DNA of 64,000 nucleotides from Lentzea kentuckyensis (lineage in GTDB: Bacteria > Actinomycetota > Actinomycetes > Mycobacteriales > Pseudonocardiaceae): assembly GCF_002150765.1 (NCBI RefSeq), contig NZ_MUYM01000033.1, forward strand, positions 33,817 through 97,816. The letters run 5' to 3'. Below are positions 51,005-60,542 of this stretch, piece by piece (position 1 is the first letter of the stretch; each line of letters begins with the position of its first letter). Made by a program: the position numbers and the translations under genes. Below the pieces are notes generated by a model that was not told the DNA's origin, did not search any database, and was given only the letters and a program-made list of their open reading frames with translations.

Positions 51005-52147
51005 ATGGCTTACGACGTCGCCGCGGTCCGCGCCCACTTCCCGGCGTTGCGCGAGGGTGCCGCGCACTTCGACGGACCCGGCGGCGCGCAGGTGCCCGAC
51101 GTCGTCGGCGACGCGGTCAGGGAGACGCTGACCTCGGCGATCGCGAACCGCGGCAGCGTGACGGCCGCCGAACGCCGGGCCGAGGAGATCGTCCGGACCG
51201 CGCGCCGGACGATGAGCGAGTTCCTCAACGCGGGCAGCATCGTGTTCGGCCGCAGCATGACCCAGCTGACCTACGACTTCGCCCGCACGCTGTCGAAGAA
51301 CTGGCGGCCGGGCGACGAGATCATCGTGACCAGGATCGACCACGACGCGAACATCCGGCCGTGGGTGCAGGCGGCAGAGGCGGCCAGGGCCACGGTGCGC
51401 TGGGCGCCGTTCGACCGGACGACCGGCGAGCTGCCCGTCGAGTCGGTGACGAAGCTGCTGTCGGACCGCACCCGCGTCGTGGCGATCACGGCGGCGTCGA
51501 ACCTGCTCGGCACCCGTCCGGACGTGGCGGAGATCGCGCGGGCGGCGCACGAGATGGCGGCGTTCGTCTACGTCGACGGCGTGCACTACACAGCGCACGT
51601 GCCGGTCGACGTCGAGGCGATGGACGCGGACTTCTTCGTGTGCTCGCCGTACAAGTTCCTCGGCCCGCACCTCGGCGTGCTGGCGGCCGCACCGGAGCTG
51701 CTGGAGACGCTGCGACCGGACAAGCTGCTGCCGTCGACGAACGCCGTGCCGGAACGGTTCGAGCTGGGCACGCTGCCCTACGAGCTGCTGGCCGGGACGA
51801 CCGCGGCGGTGGAGTTCATGCGCGGGCTGGACGGGCTGGAGGAGCACGAACAGGGGTTGCGCCACCAGCTGGAGTCCGGGCTGCAGGAGCTGGGCGTGCG
51901 CGTCTACAGCAAGGCCTCGCAACGGACCCCGACCGTGCTGTTCTCCGTCGACGGGCTCGACCCGGCCGAGGTGTACCGCAGGCTCGGCGCTGAGGGCGTG
52001 AACGCGCCCGCAGGCCACTTCTACGCGATCGAGTGCTCGCGGTGGCTCGGGCTGGGCGACAAGGGCGCGGTGCGGGCGGGCATCGCGCCGTACACCGACG
52101 AGTCCGATGTGGACCGTCTGCTCAAGGCCGTGGCCCGGCTCAGATGA
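51005..52147 (+). CDS. cysteine desulfurase-like class V aminotransferase
   Basis: 380 residues. FDGPGGAQVPDVVGDAVR, FGRSMTQLTYDFARTL, ITAASNLLGTRPDVAEIAR and VDGVHYTAHVPVD (PLP Asp/His), with the Schiff-base Lys217 in CSPYKFLGPHLG. Similar proteins are annotated as cysteine desulfurase-like SAM-type PLP enzymes of unknown substrate; no reactive Cys in the usual loop is evident. ATG 51005. Overlaps the convergent gene by 8 bp. Confidence 0.92.
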   Translation: MAYDVAAVRAHFPALREGAAHFDGPGGAQVPDVVGDAVRETLTSAIANRGSVTAAERRAEEIVRTARRTMSEFLNAGSIVFGRSMTQLTYDFARTLSKNWRPGDEIIVTRIDHDANIRPWVQAAEAARATVRWAPFDRTTGELPVESVTKLLSDRTRVVAITAASNLLGTRPDVAEIARAAHEMAAFVYVDGVHYTAHVPVDVEAMDADFFVCSPYKFLGPHLGVLAAAPELLETLRPDKLLPSTNAVPERFELGTLPYELLAGTTAAVEFMRGLDGLEEHEQGLRHQLESGLQELGVRVYSKASQRTPTVLFSVDGLDPAEVYRRLGAEGVNAPAGHFYAIECSRWLGLGDKGAVRAGIAPYTDESDVDRLLKAVARLR

Positions 52148-53741
52148 ACAGGATCAGGCCGAGGTAGATCAGTCCGACCACCACGCCGATGTTGAGCCGG
52201 CGGGTCACGCGTTCGCCGGTGTGGTCGGCGATCAACGACCGGGCGCGGGCCCACATCAGCTTCTCGCCCGCCCTCTCGTCCGGCAGGTGCGGAGTCGTGA
52301 TCACGTCGCCGTGCGGGCCGAACGCGAGCATGAGCTGCGGACCGGATCGACGGACTCCGTGCAGCTGCGACCACGGCACGCGATAGGTCCACACGCCCGT
52401 GTAGAGGAACACGGCTGTGTGGTCGAGCCGCATCAACGGCTGGAACCTGTTCACCGCGGAGAGCAGGAACTGCCCGCCGATCAGACCGAGCAGGATCAGG
52501 CTCGGGTAGTACTTCATCGCGATCAACGCACCGGCCGCGGCCAGCAGGAACACCACGCCCTCCGTGCGCCGCCGATCACCCGGCCACATCGCGTGCGGCA
52601 GCTCGACCGGCGTGCCCGCGGTGACCGGTTCGCCCGGCAGGTGTGCACTGTGGACGGTGTGCCGCGGACGCACCCGGCTGAGCGTGCTGGTCGCGACCAC
52701 CTCGCCCTCGACCAGCAGCGCGACCTGACCGCCGTGGTGCCACTCCCCCGCGACCAGCACCTCCGCCGGGTCGAGCTGCATCGGCGGGTCCTCCTCGCCG
52801 CGCCACACCCGGCCGAACTGCTCGGTGTCGTGGTAGAGCGGCTCCTCCAGCCCGAGATCGGCGAGCGTGGTGACGGTGGCGATGTCCTGCTTGTTGTGCC
52901 GCAACAGGATCCGGCGCGGGCCGATCGGGTGCGCCTGCAGCCGGATCGCCTTGACCGGACCCGTCCACAGCGCGCGGCGGCGGCGTTCCCGCACGGCCAG
53001 CACGATCGCGAGGAACACGGTCGCGCCGCCGAGCGTCAGCCACCACGTGACGTCGTCGGGTTCGTTGACCATCCGCACCCAGGCGCCGTCCGCGAACACC
53101 GGCACGGTGTCGCCGACGTGGTACGTCTCCGGTGCGAGCGGCTCGAACGCGGTGCGCTGCCGGTCCGGCAGCTCCACCCACACCTCGTAGGTGTTCTTGA
53201 TCTCGACGACCTCGGCCTCGACCCGGCTGGCCTTCGCGACGTGCTGCTCGATCTCGCTGTTGGAGAGGTCGTACTGCACGAACGTCAGGAACCCGAAGAC
53301 CACCAGCAGCACGGCGATGATGCGGAGAACTCCGCGCGGCGGCGGCATGTCCGGCAACGAAACGATCGTCGCACCCGCTGCCTCGTGCTGATCGACACGT
53401 GACCTGATGGTCCACGCCGCCACCAGCGCACACGCACCGGCGTGCAGACCGAACGCGAGGTTCGCCACCGCACTGCCGTCAAGCACGATGTCCAGCACAC
53501 CGAACAACACGCCCATTGCGCAGCCGGTGAGGACACGGCCGAACATCAACAGCAACGGTGTGGCGAGCAGCGGCACCACGGCGAGAGAGAACAGCGGGTC
53601 CGGGACGCACGGCTGTGCGGTTGTGCACGGTGTCTCGTTCGCGCTCGCCGCGAAGTAGAAAGCGACGATCCAGCCACCGACGAGCCCGACCTTGGTCACC
53701 CACCACGGAACCGCGGCCGCCTGCCACCGCTGGACGTTCAT
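52140..53741 (-). CDS. polytopic membrane protein, unknown function
   Basis: 533 residues. About nine to ten membrane segments in three groups: N-terminal (VTKVGLVGGWIVAFYFAAS, FSLAVVPLLATPLLLMFGRV, and two further), middle (LRIIAVLLVVFGFLTFVQYD) and C-terminal (VVFLLAAAGALIAMKYY, LGLIGGQFLLSAV, GVVVGLIYLGLILFI). Between the fifth and sixth is a DUF3592-like beta part (VEAEVVEIKNTYEVWVELPD). ATG 53741. No function assigned. Confidence 0.82.
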   Translation of the reverse strand: MNVQRWQAAAVPWWVTKVGLVGGWIVAFYFAASANETPCTTAQPCVPDPLFSLAVVPLLATPLLLMFGRVLTGCAMGVLFGVLDIVLDGSAVANLAFGLHAGACALVAAWTIRSRVDQHEAAGATIVSLPDMPPPRGVLRIIAVLLVVFGFLTFVQYDLSNSEIEQHVAKASRVEAEVVEIKNTYEVWVELPDRQRTAFEPLAPETYHVGDTVPVFADGAWVRMVNEPDDVTWWLTLGGATVFLAIVLAVRERRRRALWTGPVKAIRLQAHPIGPRRILLRHNKQDIATVTTLADLGLEEPLYHDTEQFGRVWRGEEDPPMQLDPAEVLVAGEWHHGGQVALLVEGEVVATSTLSRVRPRHTVHSAHLPGEPVTAGTPVELPHAMWPGDRRRTEGVVFLLAAAGALIAMKYYPSLILLGLIGGQFLLSAVNRFQPLMRLDHTAVFLYTGVWTYRVPWSQLHGVRRSGPQLMLAFGPHGDVITTPHLPDERAGEKLMWARARSLIADHTGERVTRRLNIGVVVGLIYLGLILFI

Positions 53742-53832
53742 GTGCGGATCATGGCACGACCATTGCTCCGAACGGTGTGATTCCCGGCTAACGAAGTGGG
53801 TATCCGCAGGTCACTTCACTGAGGAGGTACAC

Positions 53833-54018
53833 GTGCTGGCAATCATCGCTGCGGTGGCGTTCGGCCTCGCCCTGCTGTTCGACCTCGCGGACGTGTCGCT
53901 CGGGAGCGCGATCACCACTGGCACCCTCGTCACGCTCGGGTTGCTGCTCCTCGCGCTGCACCTGGCCGGTGTCGGCACCGGTAGCCGTTCGTGGAGCTGG
54001 CGCCGTGCCCGCAGGTAA
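53833..54018 (+). CDS. small membrane protein
   Basis: 61 residues with two membrane segments, LAIIAAVAFGLALLFDLA and ITTGTLVTLGLLLLALHLAG, then a basic tail. GTG 53833 has GAGGAGGT at ideal spacing, strong support for translation of this short gene. Overlaps the next gene's start by 14 nt. Confidence 0.85.
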   Translation: MLAIIAAVAFGLALLFDLADVSLGSAITTGTLVTLGLLLLALHLAGVGTGSRSWSWRRARR

Positions 54019-54925
54019 GACGGTCGACCGCCCCACCAAGTTGTCCAAGGGCGCTTGGTGGGGCGTTCTCAAACGGACGGTCAAGGAGTTCAACGACGAC
54101 AACCTGACGGACTGGGCCGGTGCGCTCACCTACTACGCGGTGCTGTCGTTGTTCCCCGGTCTCATCGTGCTGACGTCCGTGCTCGCGCTGCTCGGCGACA
54201 CGACGACGCAGGAGCTGCTGAAGTACGTCGACCAGGTCGCCCCCGGTGAGGCGGGCGAGCTGGTGAAGTCGTCCATCGGCGAGCTGCGGAAGGGCCAGAG
54301 CACCGCCGGACTGCTCGGCATCATCGCTCTGCTGACCGCGTTCTGGACGGCGTCGGGCTACCTCGGCGCGTTCATGCGCGCGTGCAACGCCGTGTACGAC
54401 GTCGAAGAAGGCCGGCCGTTCTGGAAGACGGTGCCGTTGCGGCTGCTGTTGACGCTGGGGTCGGTGGTGCTGGTGTCGCTCACGCTGGGCGCGCTCGTGC
54501 TGACCGGCGGCGTCGCGGACACGGTCGGCAACGCGATCGGGCTCGGCGACACGGTCGTCACCGTGTGGGACATCGTGAAGTGGCCGGTCATCCTGCTGTT
54601 GGTGAGCCTCGCGTTCGCGGTGCTGTACTGGGCGGCGCCGAACGTCCGGCAGCCCGGCTTCCGCTGGGTCACCCCCGGCAGCCTGCTCGCGATCGTGCTG
54701 TGGGCGCTCGCGACCGTCGGTTTCGCGATCTACGTGGCGAACTTCGCCTCCTACAACAAGACCTACGGCTCGCTCGGTGGCGTCATCGTCTTCCTGGTGT
54801 GGCTGTGGATCTCGAACATCGCCGTGCTGCTCGGCGCCGAGTTCGACGCGGAACTGGAGCGCGGCCGCCGGCTCGCGCAGGGCGAGCAGGACGCCTCACC
54901 CGAGCCGCGTGATCTCCCCGGGTAG
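54005..54925 (+). CDS. YihY/BrkB family membrane protein
   Basis: 306 residues from GTG 54005. Family features: FNDDNLTDWAGALTYYAVLS LFPGLI, FWTASGYLGAFMRACNAVYDVEEGRPFWK, LYWAAPNVRQPGFRWVTPGS and NFASYNKTYGSLGGVIVFLVWLWISN. About six membrane segments. Often mislabelled RNase BN; role unclear. Co-transcribed with the 61-residue membrane protein. Overlaps the lipoprotein gene on the other strand by 30 bp. Confidence 0.93.
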   Translation: MPAGKTVDRPTKLSKGAWWGVLKRTVKEFNDDNLTDWAGALTYYAVLSLFPGLIVLTSVLALLGDTTTQELLKYVDQVAPGEAGELVKSSIGELRKGQSTAGLLGIIALLTAFWTASGYLGAFMRACNAVYDVEEGRPFWKTVPLRLLLTLGSVVLVSLTLGALVLTGGVADTVGNAIGLGDTVVTVWDIVKWPVILLLVSLAFAVLYWAAPNVRQPGFRWVTPGSLLAIVLWALATVGFAIYVANFASYNKTYGSLGGVIVFLVWLWISNIAVLLGAEFDAELERGRRLAQGEQDASPEPRDLPG

Positions 54926-55261
54926 CTCGGCCTCGACCGCGATCCACTTGCCGTCCGGCCCGGCCTCGATGCGCTCGCTCGTGTCGCCGGGCACCAGCAC
55001 CCACAACTGGTCCTTCGTGGACAGCCACACCACGCCGATGCCGTCGGCGCGTGAACTCGTGGCGTACTCGTAAGACTTGCGGAACACGTCACCGCCGTCG
55101 CGGTCGGTCACCCACACCTCGCTCGCGCTCTCGGCGTGCGCGATGAACTTCCCGCTCGGTGACGCCTTGGGCGCGCCGGGCCGGGCGAACCGGTCCTCGC
55201 GGTCGCTGCCGCAGCCGGTGAGGACGAGGAGGAGGGCGGCCAGTGCCGCCAACAGCCTCAT
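54896..55261 (-). CDS. small lipoprotein
   Basis: 121 residues. Signal MRLLAALAALLLVLTGC with lipobox LTGC. The rest is beta-rich (FIAHAESASEVWVTDRDGGD, VVWLSTKDQLWVLVPGDTSE, KWIAVEAELPGEI), like one or two blades of a propeller-type fold. ATG 55261 overlaps the previous stop (ATGA). Function unknown. Confidence 0.85.
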   Translation of the reverse strand: MRLLAALAALLLVLTGCGSDREDRFARPGAPKASPSGKFIAHAESASEVWVTDRDGGDVFRKSYEYATSSRADGIGVVWLSTKDQLWVLVPGDTSERIEAGPDGKWIAVEAELPGEITRLG

Positions 55262-55695
55262 GTCAGCTCGAAAACGGGATAGTCGCCGGCCCTGGCCAGC
55301 AGCGTTTCCAGCGGTGTCGAGGCGTCCAAGCCGGGGAAGAACTGCTTGACCTGCGAGTGCCAGCGCCGCAGGTAGGCCTGGATGATCACCGGCTTGGCCT
55401 CGTCCGGCAGCTCGACCGCCTGGAAGGTCTGGACGAACTTGCCGCGCCGCAACTCACCGGACCTGACCACGCGCAGGTTGCGGACCCACTGCGTGGTGCC
55501 GCGCGGCGCGAGCAGGTAACGGGTGCCGTCGAGGTCCAGCAGGTTCACCGGCGTGCTGTACCACCTGCCGCTCTTGCGGCCTTGCACGGACAGGGTGCGC
55601 ATGCCCTTGGGCCCCACCCCGAGCTTCACGAGACCGCCAACGAGCTTGTTCGCGAACCGCTCGAACCCGGTGGGACGAGAATTGCCGTGCGTCAT
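55258..55695 (-). CDS. deazaflavin (F420)-dependent nitroreductase family protein
   Basis: 145 residues of the Ddn-type fold: LSVQGRKSGRWYSTPVNLLD, RYLLAPRGTTQWVRNLRV and GKFVQTFQAVELPDEAKPVI. These split-barrel proteins reduce quinones or nitro compounds with F420H2. ATG 55695. Coupled to the downstream lipoprotein gene by ATGA. Confidence 0.93.
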   Translation of the reverse strand: MTHGNSRPTGFERFANKLVGGLVKLGVGPKGMRTLSVQGRKSGRWYSTPVNLLDLDGTRYLLAPRGTTQWVRNLRVVRSGELRRGKFVQTFQAVELPDEAKPVIIQAYLRRWHSQVKQFFPGLDASTPLETLLARAGDYPVFELT

Positions 55696-55840
55696 ACCGC
55701 CAAAGGTAGCCAGCTTGATCGTCCGGGTGGGACGTTCCCGCGGACTTTTACGACTCTGTGCCCCGACCGGGATCTCGCGTTGAGGAGCACAGGCTTCAGG
55801 CACCGCGCAACGGGCGGGTGCGGTCGCTGCCGAACTGGCG

Positions 55841-56113
55841 TCACCAGTCCTGGGCGCCTAGTTCCCCAGAACGTGGCATCGGGACGCGAAACAAACAACC
55901 CACGCACGGCATACCGGATGGTTGCGCGAGCAGTTCGGCCTCACCGCGGTGGATGAGTTCGCCGCAGTACGCGGTGAGCGCGTGCGGCGTGTGGTCGTCG
56001 TCATCGGGCATGGGTACGAGGTGGCACGTGCGTTGTGTCTCTCCTACGACACCCGCACGCTTGCGGACCAGCAATACCGGCATGCGCGCTCCCGTTCGTT
56101 CTTGAGTGCTCAT
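55841..56113 (-). CDS. small protein found beside XRE regulators
   Basis: 90 residues from ATG 56113 (GAGGTGA upstream). CHLVPMPDDDDHTPHALTAYCGE and the C-terminal SGMPCVGCLF give three or four Cys and a His, the pattern of a small Zn-ribbon-like protein common next to Scr1/XRE genes in actinobacteria, and an XRE gene lies 240 bp upstream here. Function unknown. Confidence 0.75.
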   Translation of the reverse strand: MSTQERTGARMPVLLVRKRAGVVGETQRTCHLVPMPDDDDHTPHALTAYCGELIHRGEAELLAQPSGMPCVGCLFRVPMPRSGELGAQDW

Positions 56114-56330
56114 GCCTTCACCTCGGCGTCGTCCACCACACACACGACGGCGTGTGTGGTGGCGTAGAACCTGAGCCGGTATGGGCCCGAGTTCCGCTCT
56201 GCCACCGCCGCGCAGAACTTCTCGGCGCTGACCTCGTCCGATCGCGGCGTTCGTTCGGCTAGGTCGATCACACCTAGATCGTGCGGGCCGCAGGAGGAAA
56301 TCGGGAGGGTTACAGACGATTTACAGCTCT

Positions 56331-56351
56331 CGTATGCGGAACTCGCATACG
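56331..56351. terminator. 8-bp inverted repeat at the XRE gene 3' end
   Basis: CGTATGCG / CGCATACG with a 5-bp centre, directly after the XRE/TPR-like gene stop (56356). Short, without U tract; may be a weak terminator or a binding site. Confidence 0.5.
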
Positions 56352-56355
56352 CGGC

Positions 56356-57702
56356 TCAACGCAGGTGGGTGACCTCGGCGGCGAGTTCGGCGATCGCCGG
56401 CGACGCGGCCCACGGGTCGAGCTTGTCCAGCTCGTTCACGATCAGCTGCGAGCCCGTGGCGCGGGCCAGGTCGAGCGCCGCGAACCCGAAGTTGACGGCC
56501 TGTTCCACGTCGCCGCTGGCCGCGTACGCGTAGGCGAGCCTGGCCGTGTGGACGCCCTGCTCCCACTGGCAGATGCCGCCCCACCTGGGCATGAGGTCCG
56601 TGTAGGCGGTGATGGCGTGCCGGTGGTCGGCGAGGTCGACCATGCTGGCGGCGCGCTGCATCTGCACGTGCAGCTCGGTGAAGCAGTAGCCGATGGAGTA
56701 CTCGTCGGTCTGCGACCGTTGCGCGGCGAGCACCAGCGACTGCGAGAGGTCGAACCGCGGCATGCACGCGTCCTGGCCCGCCCGCGCGAGACCGCGGGCC
56801 TCCTGCCGCAACGCCATCGCGCGCACGATCGGGCTCAGCCCGGTCTCGCGCTGGGCGGCGCGGGCCAGGCCGATGACGCGGTCGTCGTCGCCCTCGACCT
56901 CGGCGAGCTGGCTCATCCGCACGTAGCAGTACGCGACGACGTCCCGGTCGTCCGCCGCCTGGCCTTGTTCGAGAGCGCGCGACGTCCATGCGCCCGCACC
57001 GCGCAAGTCGCCTGTCTCCTCGTGCAGCCAGCCGTAGAACTCGGCGTACATCGCGCCCGTGCCGAGCAACCTCCGACGGACGTCGCCACGCGCGTTGCGG
57101 CGCAGTACGTCGATGAAGTCGTACATGCTGCGCACGGCGGGCATGAGCGCACCGGTGCCGCGCCAGTTGTGCGCGTCGTTGACGATCCTGCGCAGCACGA
57201 GAAGCTGGCTCACGGCGTCGTCGGCCAACGCGCCGCTGCCGTTCGCCGCACCGAAGACCGCGGAGGCGCACAACGCCATCAGCGCCTTGCCCTCCATGCC
57301 CACGACCAGGTCTTTCGCCACCGCGTCCAGCCCGCCGGCACCGAGCCTGCGCGCCTCGCCCGACCGCATCGGCACCGTGCGGTCGATCAGCCCGAGCAGA
57401 TGTGCGGGAATGCCGAGCAGTTGCTGGAGCGTGCGCAGGACGCGCATGTCGTAGGCGATGTTGCTGCCGGCCTCCAGGCGGGAGATCGCCGACTGGGAGA
57501 ACCCCGCGAGAGTGCCCAGCTCGTCCTGACGCAGGCCGTGCGCCTTGCGCGCGATCGCGACCACGGCGCCGGGAGACTCCGCGGCGACCGCGTCCTGCAC
57601 TTCCCGCGACTCCCAGACGGCGGGCGGCAGCATCGGCAGCGGCCCGTCCGGGACGACGACGGCGTTCTTAGCTGGGTTGCTCAACCTCAACGCCTCCCAC
57701 AC
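56356..57702 (-). CDS. XRE regulator with TPR-like helical domain
   Basis: Up to 448 residues from GTG 57702; a TTG at 57684 (LSNPAKNAVV) after GGAGGCG is an alternative start. HTH near residues 45-90: VVAIARKAHGLRQDELGTLA, GFSQSAISRLEAGSNIAYDM. The remainder is all-helical, TPR-like repeats (GDLRGAGAWTSRALEQGQAA, IVRAMALRQEARGLARAGQD, GDVEQAVNFGFAALDLARAT) as in peptide- or ligand-sensing regulators of actinobacteria. Confidence 0.9.
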   Translation of the reverse strand: MWEALRLSNPAKNAVVVPDGPLPMLPPAVWESREVQDAVAAESPGAVVAIARKAHGLRQDELGTLAGFSQSAISRLEAGSNIAYDMRVLRTLQQLLGIPAHLLGLIDRTVPMRSGEARRLGAGGLDAVAKDLVVGMEGKALMALCASAVFGAANGSGALADDAVSQLLVLRRIVNDAHNWRGTGALMPAVRSMYDFIDVLRRNARGDVRRRLLGTGAMYAEFYGWLHEETGDLRGAGAWTSRALEQGQAADDRDVVAYCYVRMSQLAEVEGDDDRVIGLARAAQRETGLSPIVRAMALRQEARGLARAGQDACMPRFDLSQSLVLAAQRSQTDEYSIGYCFTELHVQMQRAASMVDLADHRHAITAYTDLMPRWGGICQWEQGVHTARLAYAYAASGDVEQAVNFGFAALDLARATGSQLIVNELDKLDPWAASPAIAELAAEVTHLR

Positions 57703-57781
57703 TCAGCTCGCCATCATGCCGGTCCCCGCGATTTCGCTCCACCTCGTCTCCCGAGGAGCCCGCACCGACTATCCTGCGCGC

Positions 57782-58537
57782 GTGATCAAGGACTTCGGGG
57801 CCGGCGTCGCTCTGCTGCTGCGCGGGTTCAGGCTGGTGTTCAGCTCGCCCAAGCGCGTGCTCGTCGGAGCGCTGCCCGCGGTCATCACCGCGGTGTTGAT
57901 GATCACCGGCTGGGTGCTGCTGTTCCTGTACATCGACTCGATCGCCGACTGGCTCACCGGGTTCGCGGACTCGTGGAGCGACACCTGGCAGAGCGTCGTC
58001 GAGGTCGCGGTCGGAATTTCGGTGATCGCGGTGGTCCTCGGCCTGAGCGTGCTGCTGTTCACCGCGATCACGCTCATGGTCGGCGGCCCGTTCTACGAGT
58101 ACATCGCCGAGGAGGTCGAGGACGAGCTCGGCGGCGTGCCCGAGGCCGAGCAGGTCGGCTGGTGGCGCGGGTTCCTGGTGGGGCTGCGCGGCACGCTGCT
58201 GCTGGTCGGCGTCTCGATCCTGTTCGCGATCCCGTTGTTCTTCTGCGGGTTCATCCCGGTCGTCGGGCAGACCGTGGTGCCGGTCCTGGCCGTGTGCATC
58301 AACGGCTACCTGCTCGGGATCGAGCTGACCGGCATCCCGTTCACGCGCCGCGGTCGTTCGTTCAAGCAGCGCAGGAAGATCCTCGCGACCCGGCGGTCGA
58401 TGGTGCTCGGGTTCGCCGTGCCCGCCTACCTGCTGTGCCTGATCCCGCTGGCCGCGATCATCGTCATCCCGGCGGCGATGGCAGGCGGCACGGTGCTCGC
58501 GCACCGCCTGCTCAACGGGGACCGCGCTACTGCGTGA
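57782..58537 (+). CDS. EI24/CysZ-type membrane protein
   Basis: 251 residues from GTG 57782. DFGAGVALLLRGFRLVFSSP at the start, four to five membrane segments, MVGGPFYEYIAEEVED and RTIPF-like FTRRGRSFKQRRKI: the EI24-domain family that includes the sulfate transporter CysZ. Function here unproven. Overlaps the convergent beta-propeller gene by 11 bp. Confidence 0.9.
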   Translation: MIKDFGAGVALLLRGFRLVFSSPKRVLVGALPAVITAVLMITGWVLLFLYIDSIADWLTGFADSWSDTWQSVVEVAVGISVIAVVLGLSVLLFTAITLMVGGPFYEYIAEEVEDELGGVPEAEQVGWWRGFLVGLRGTLLLVGVSILFAIPLFFCGFIPVVGQTVVPVLAVCINGYLLGIELTGIPFTRRGRSFKQRRKILATRRSMVLGFAVPAYLLCLIPLAAIIVIPAAMAGGTVLAHRLLNGDRATA

Positions 58538-60479
58538 ACGGCAGCCAGGCCTGCTGCGCCAGGCCGTTGCGCGCGTTGACCTGCACGCCCGCCGTGGAGA
58601 TCGACCACAGCTGGTCGCCGATCACCATCGTGCGCCTGGCACCGCCGCCGTAGTTCTGGCTGGACGGTTCGACGATCTTGCCGGTCTCGCGCACCTGGTT
58701 GCCCTCGACCCTCAGCACCAGCGAGGCGACCTCGTAGTTCGTCTTGTACTGCGACACCGGGACGACGAGCGTGCCGTCCTGGGGCCAGTACAGGAACGCG
58801 TGCGGGTCGAACTGGGCCTCGGAGTTCGAGTTCGGCAGGTGGTACTGGGCGAGCCGTTGCGGTGACGCGGGGTTGCTCACGTCGAACAACGACACCTGCG
58901 TGCCGGTGGTGCGGCCCTGATCGGTCGCCTCCTGGCCGACCCCGATCAGCTTGCCGTCGCCGGCGGGGTGCAGGTAGGCGGAGAAGCCGTTGATCTTCAG
59001 CTCGCCCATCACCCTGGGCTGCCCGGGATCGCTCAGGTCCAGCGTGTAGAGCGGGTCGGTCTGCCGGAACGTGACGACGTAACCCATCTTGCCGATGAAC
59101 CGCACGCTGTAGATGCGCTCACCCTTGCCGAGACCGCCGGTCTGACCGACCTTGGTCAGCTCGTTTCCGTTGCGGCGCAAAGTGGTGACGAAGCTTTCCG
59201 ACGGTTGCTGTTGCTGCGGCGGCGCGATATCGCCCATGCGCCAGCAACAACGCGTCTCCGTTCCCGTTGTCGTGGCCACGCGGAGAACGCCGTCGTGCTC
59301 GGACAACGAGTACTGGTTCAGCAGCGTGCCACCGACATCGCCGGACGCGACGTGCTTGGGCGGGCCGGACTGGCTGATGTCGAACTGGTGGATGGCGGTG
59401 GTGATCGGCCGCTGCGCCGGTGGTTTGCCGGGGAGTTCGGGCAGCAGGCGGTGGTCGTCGGCGATGTAGAGGCTGCGGTCGGTGCCGTAGACGGTGTCGC
59501 CGTCGGCCACGATCGAGACCGGCTGGCCGGTGCCGAGCTGACCGGACAGCTCGAACGTGAGCACGGTCAGCATCGACGCCGCCGAGTGCACGACGGGGTG
59601 GCTGACGTTCGCGCAGTCGACGAGGCTGCCGCTCGACCTGGCGCCGTTCTGGTTCAGCTCGTAGCGCGGCAGCCACGTGCCGATCGGCTCGCTCTGCAGG
59701 ATCTCCTTGTTGCGCCGCGACGCTCCCGCTTCGTTGATCGTCTCGTCCGGGTAGACCCACGGCATGCGGGGCTGCGAGCGGACGACGACGCGGGCGGTGC
59801 CGCCGATCTGGCGGGCGTCGAGGTAGAAGCCGTCGGTCTTGAGGCTGCCGATCTCCTTGAGCGCCTTGAGATCGACGAGGACCAGCTCGGTGCCGGACTC
59901 GGCGACGTACGGGCGGTCGGGCGGGAGCACGGGCTTTTCCATGATCGGGCCCTGGTTCTCCGCGACCACCAGCGCGCGGTCACCGGAGACCAGCAGCTGG
60001 CTCGCGTGCCGCTGGCCGAGATCGACGGTGCCGGTGATGCTCCTGCTCGCCACGTCGATCACGCGCAGCTTGCCGTCCGCGATGGAGAAGACGCGTTTTC
60101 CGTCCGTCTTCACGATGTCCGGCTCGTCGACGCCCTGCTCGTGGACGTTCGTCGTCGAGTGCTCCTGCTGCTGTTCTGGCGGCGTGGCGGCCCTCGCGTC
60201 GGGCATGGCCTTCGGCGCGACACCCGCGCTGTTGTCCGTCGCCATGCCTTCGGCGTACATGATGGGACGGCCCCCGAGGCCGTACGCGCTGACGTACGGC
60301 GCCATGGCGTTGCGCAGCTCGGTCAGTGCGTTGTCGCACGAGTCGAACGCGACCAGACGCACCGGCCCGTAGTCCACGATCGGTGGTGGCGTGAGGGTTT
60401 CGTCCCTCACCGCGGAGCTCACACTCACTCCGGCGACGACCAGCACGGCGGCGCCGGCCAACAGCTTTCTGCCGTTCAT
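58527..60479 (-). CDS. secreted beta-propeller protein
   Basis: 650 residues. N-terminal signal/anchor (MNGRKLLAGAAVLVVAGVSVSSA), then the family hallmark TNVHEQGVDEPDIVKTDGKR VF and repeated propeller strands (RVIDVASRSITGTVDLG, ELVLVDLKALKEIGSLKTDGFY, YTLDLSDPGQPRVMGELKIN). Matches the Beta_propel (PF09826) family of secreted proteins of unknown role. A CCW triplet in TRCCWRMGD is unusual and may be metal- or disulfide-linked. ATG 60479. Confidence 0.93.
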   Translation of the reverse strand: MNGRKLLAGAAVLVVAGVSVSSAVRDETLTPPPIVDYGPVRLVAFDSCDNALTELRNAMAPYVSAYGLGGRPIMYAEGMATDNSAGVAPKAMPDARAATPPEQQQEHSTTNVHEQGVDEPDIVKTDGKRVFSIADGKLRVIDVASRSITGTVDLGQRHASQLLVSGDRALVVAENQGPIMEKPVLPPDRPYVAESGTELVLVDLKALKEIGSLKTDGFYLDARQIGGTARVVVRSQPRMPWVYPDETINEAGASRRNKEILQSEPIGTWLPRYELNQNGARSSGSLVDCANVSHPVVHSAASMLTVLTFELSGQLGTGQPVSIVADGDTVYGTDRSLYIADDHRLLPELPGKPPAQRPITTAIHQFDISQSGPPKHVASGDVGGTLLNQYSLSEHDGVLRVATTTGTETRCCWRMGDIAPPQQQQPSESFVTTLRRNGNELTKVGQTGGLGKGERIYSVRFIGKMGYVVTFRQTDPLYTLDLSDPGQPRVMGELKINGFSAYLHPAGDGKLIGVGQEATDQGRTTGTQVSLFDVSNPASPQRLAQYHLPNSNSEAQFDPHAFLYWPQDGTLVVPVSQYKTNYEVASLVLRVEGNQVRETGKIVEPSSQNYGGGARRTMVIGDQLWSISTAGVQVNARNGLAQQAWLPFTQ

Positions 60480-60495
60480 GCCACCAGGACGTAAG

Positions 60496-60532
60496 CAAGG
60501 CCGGGAAGGGTTGCGCGCCCTTCCCGGCCTTG
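60496..60532 (-). terminator. terminator after the trypsin gene
   Basis: 15-bp perfect arms CAAGGCCGGGAAGGG / CCCTTCCCGGCCTTG with a 7-nt loop, 11 bp downstream of the protease stop (60543). It separates it from the beta-propeller gene on the same strand. One of the strongest hairpins in the window. Confidence 0.92.
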
Positions 60533-60542
60533 TTCTCAGTTG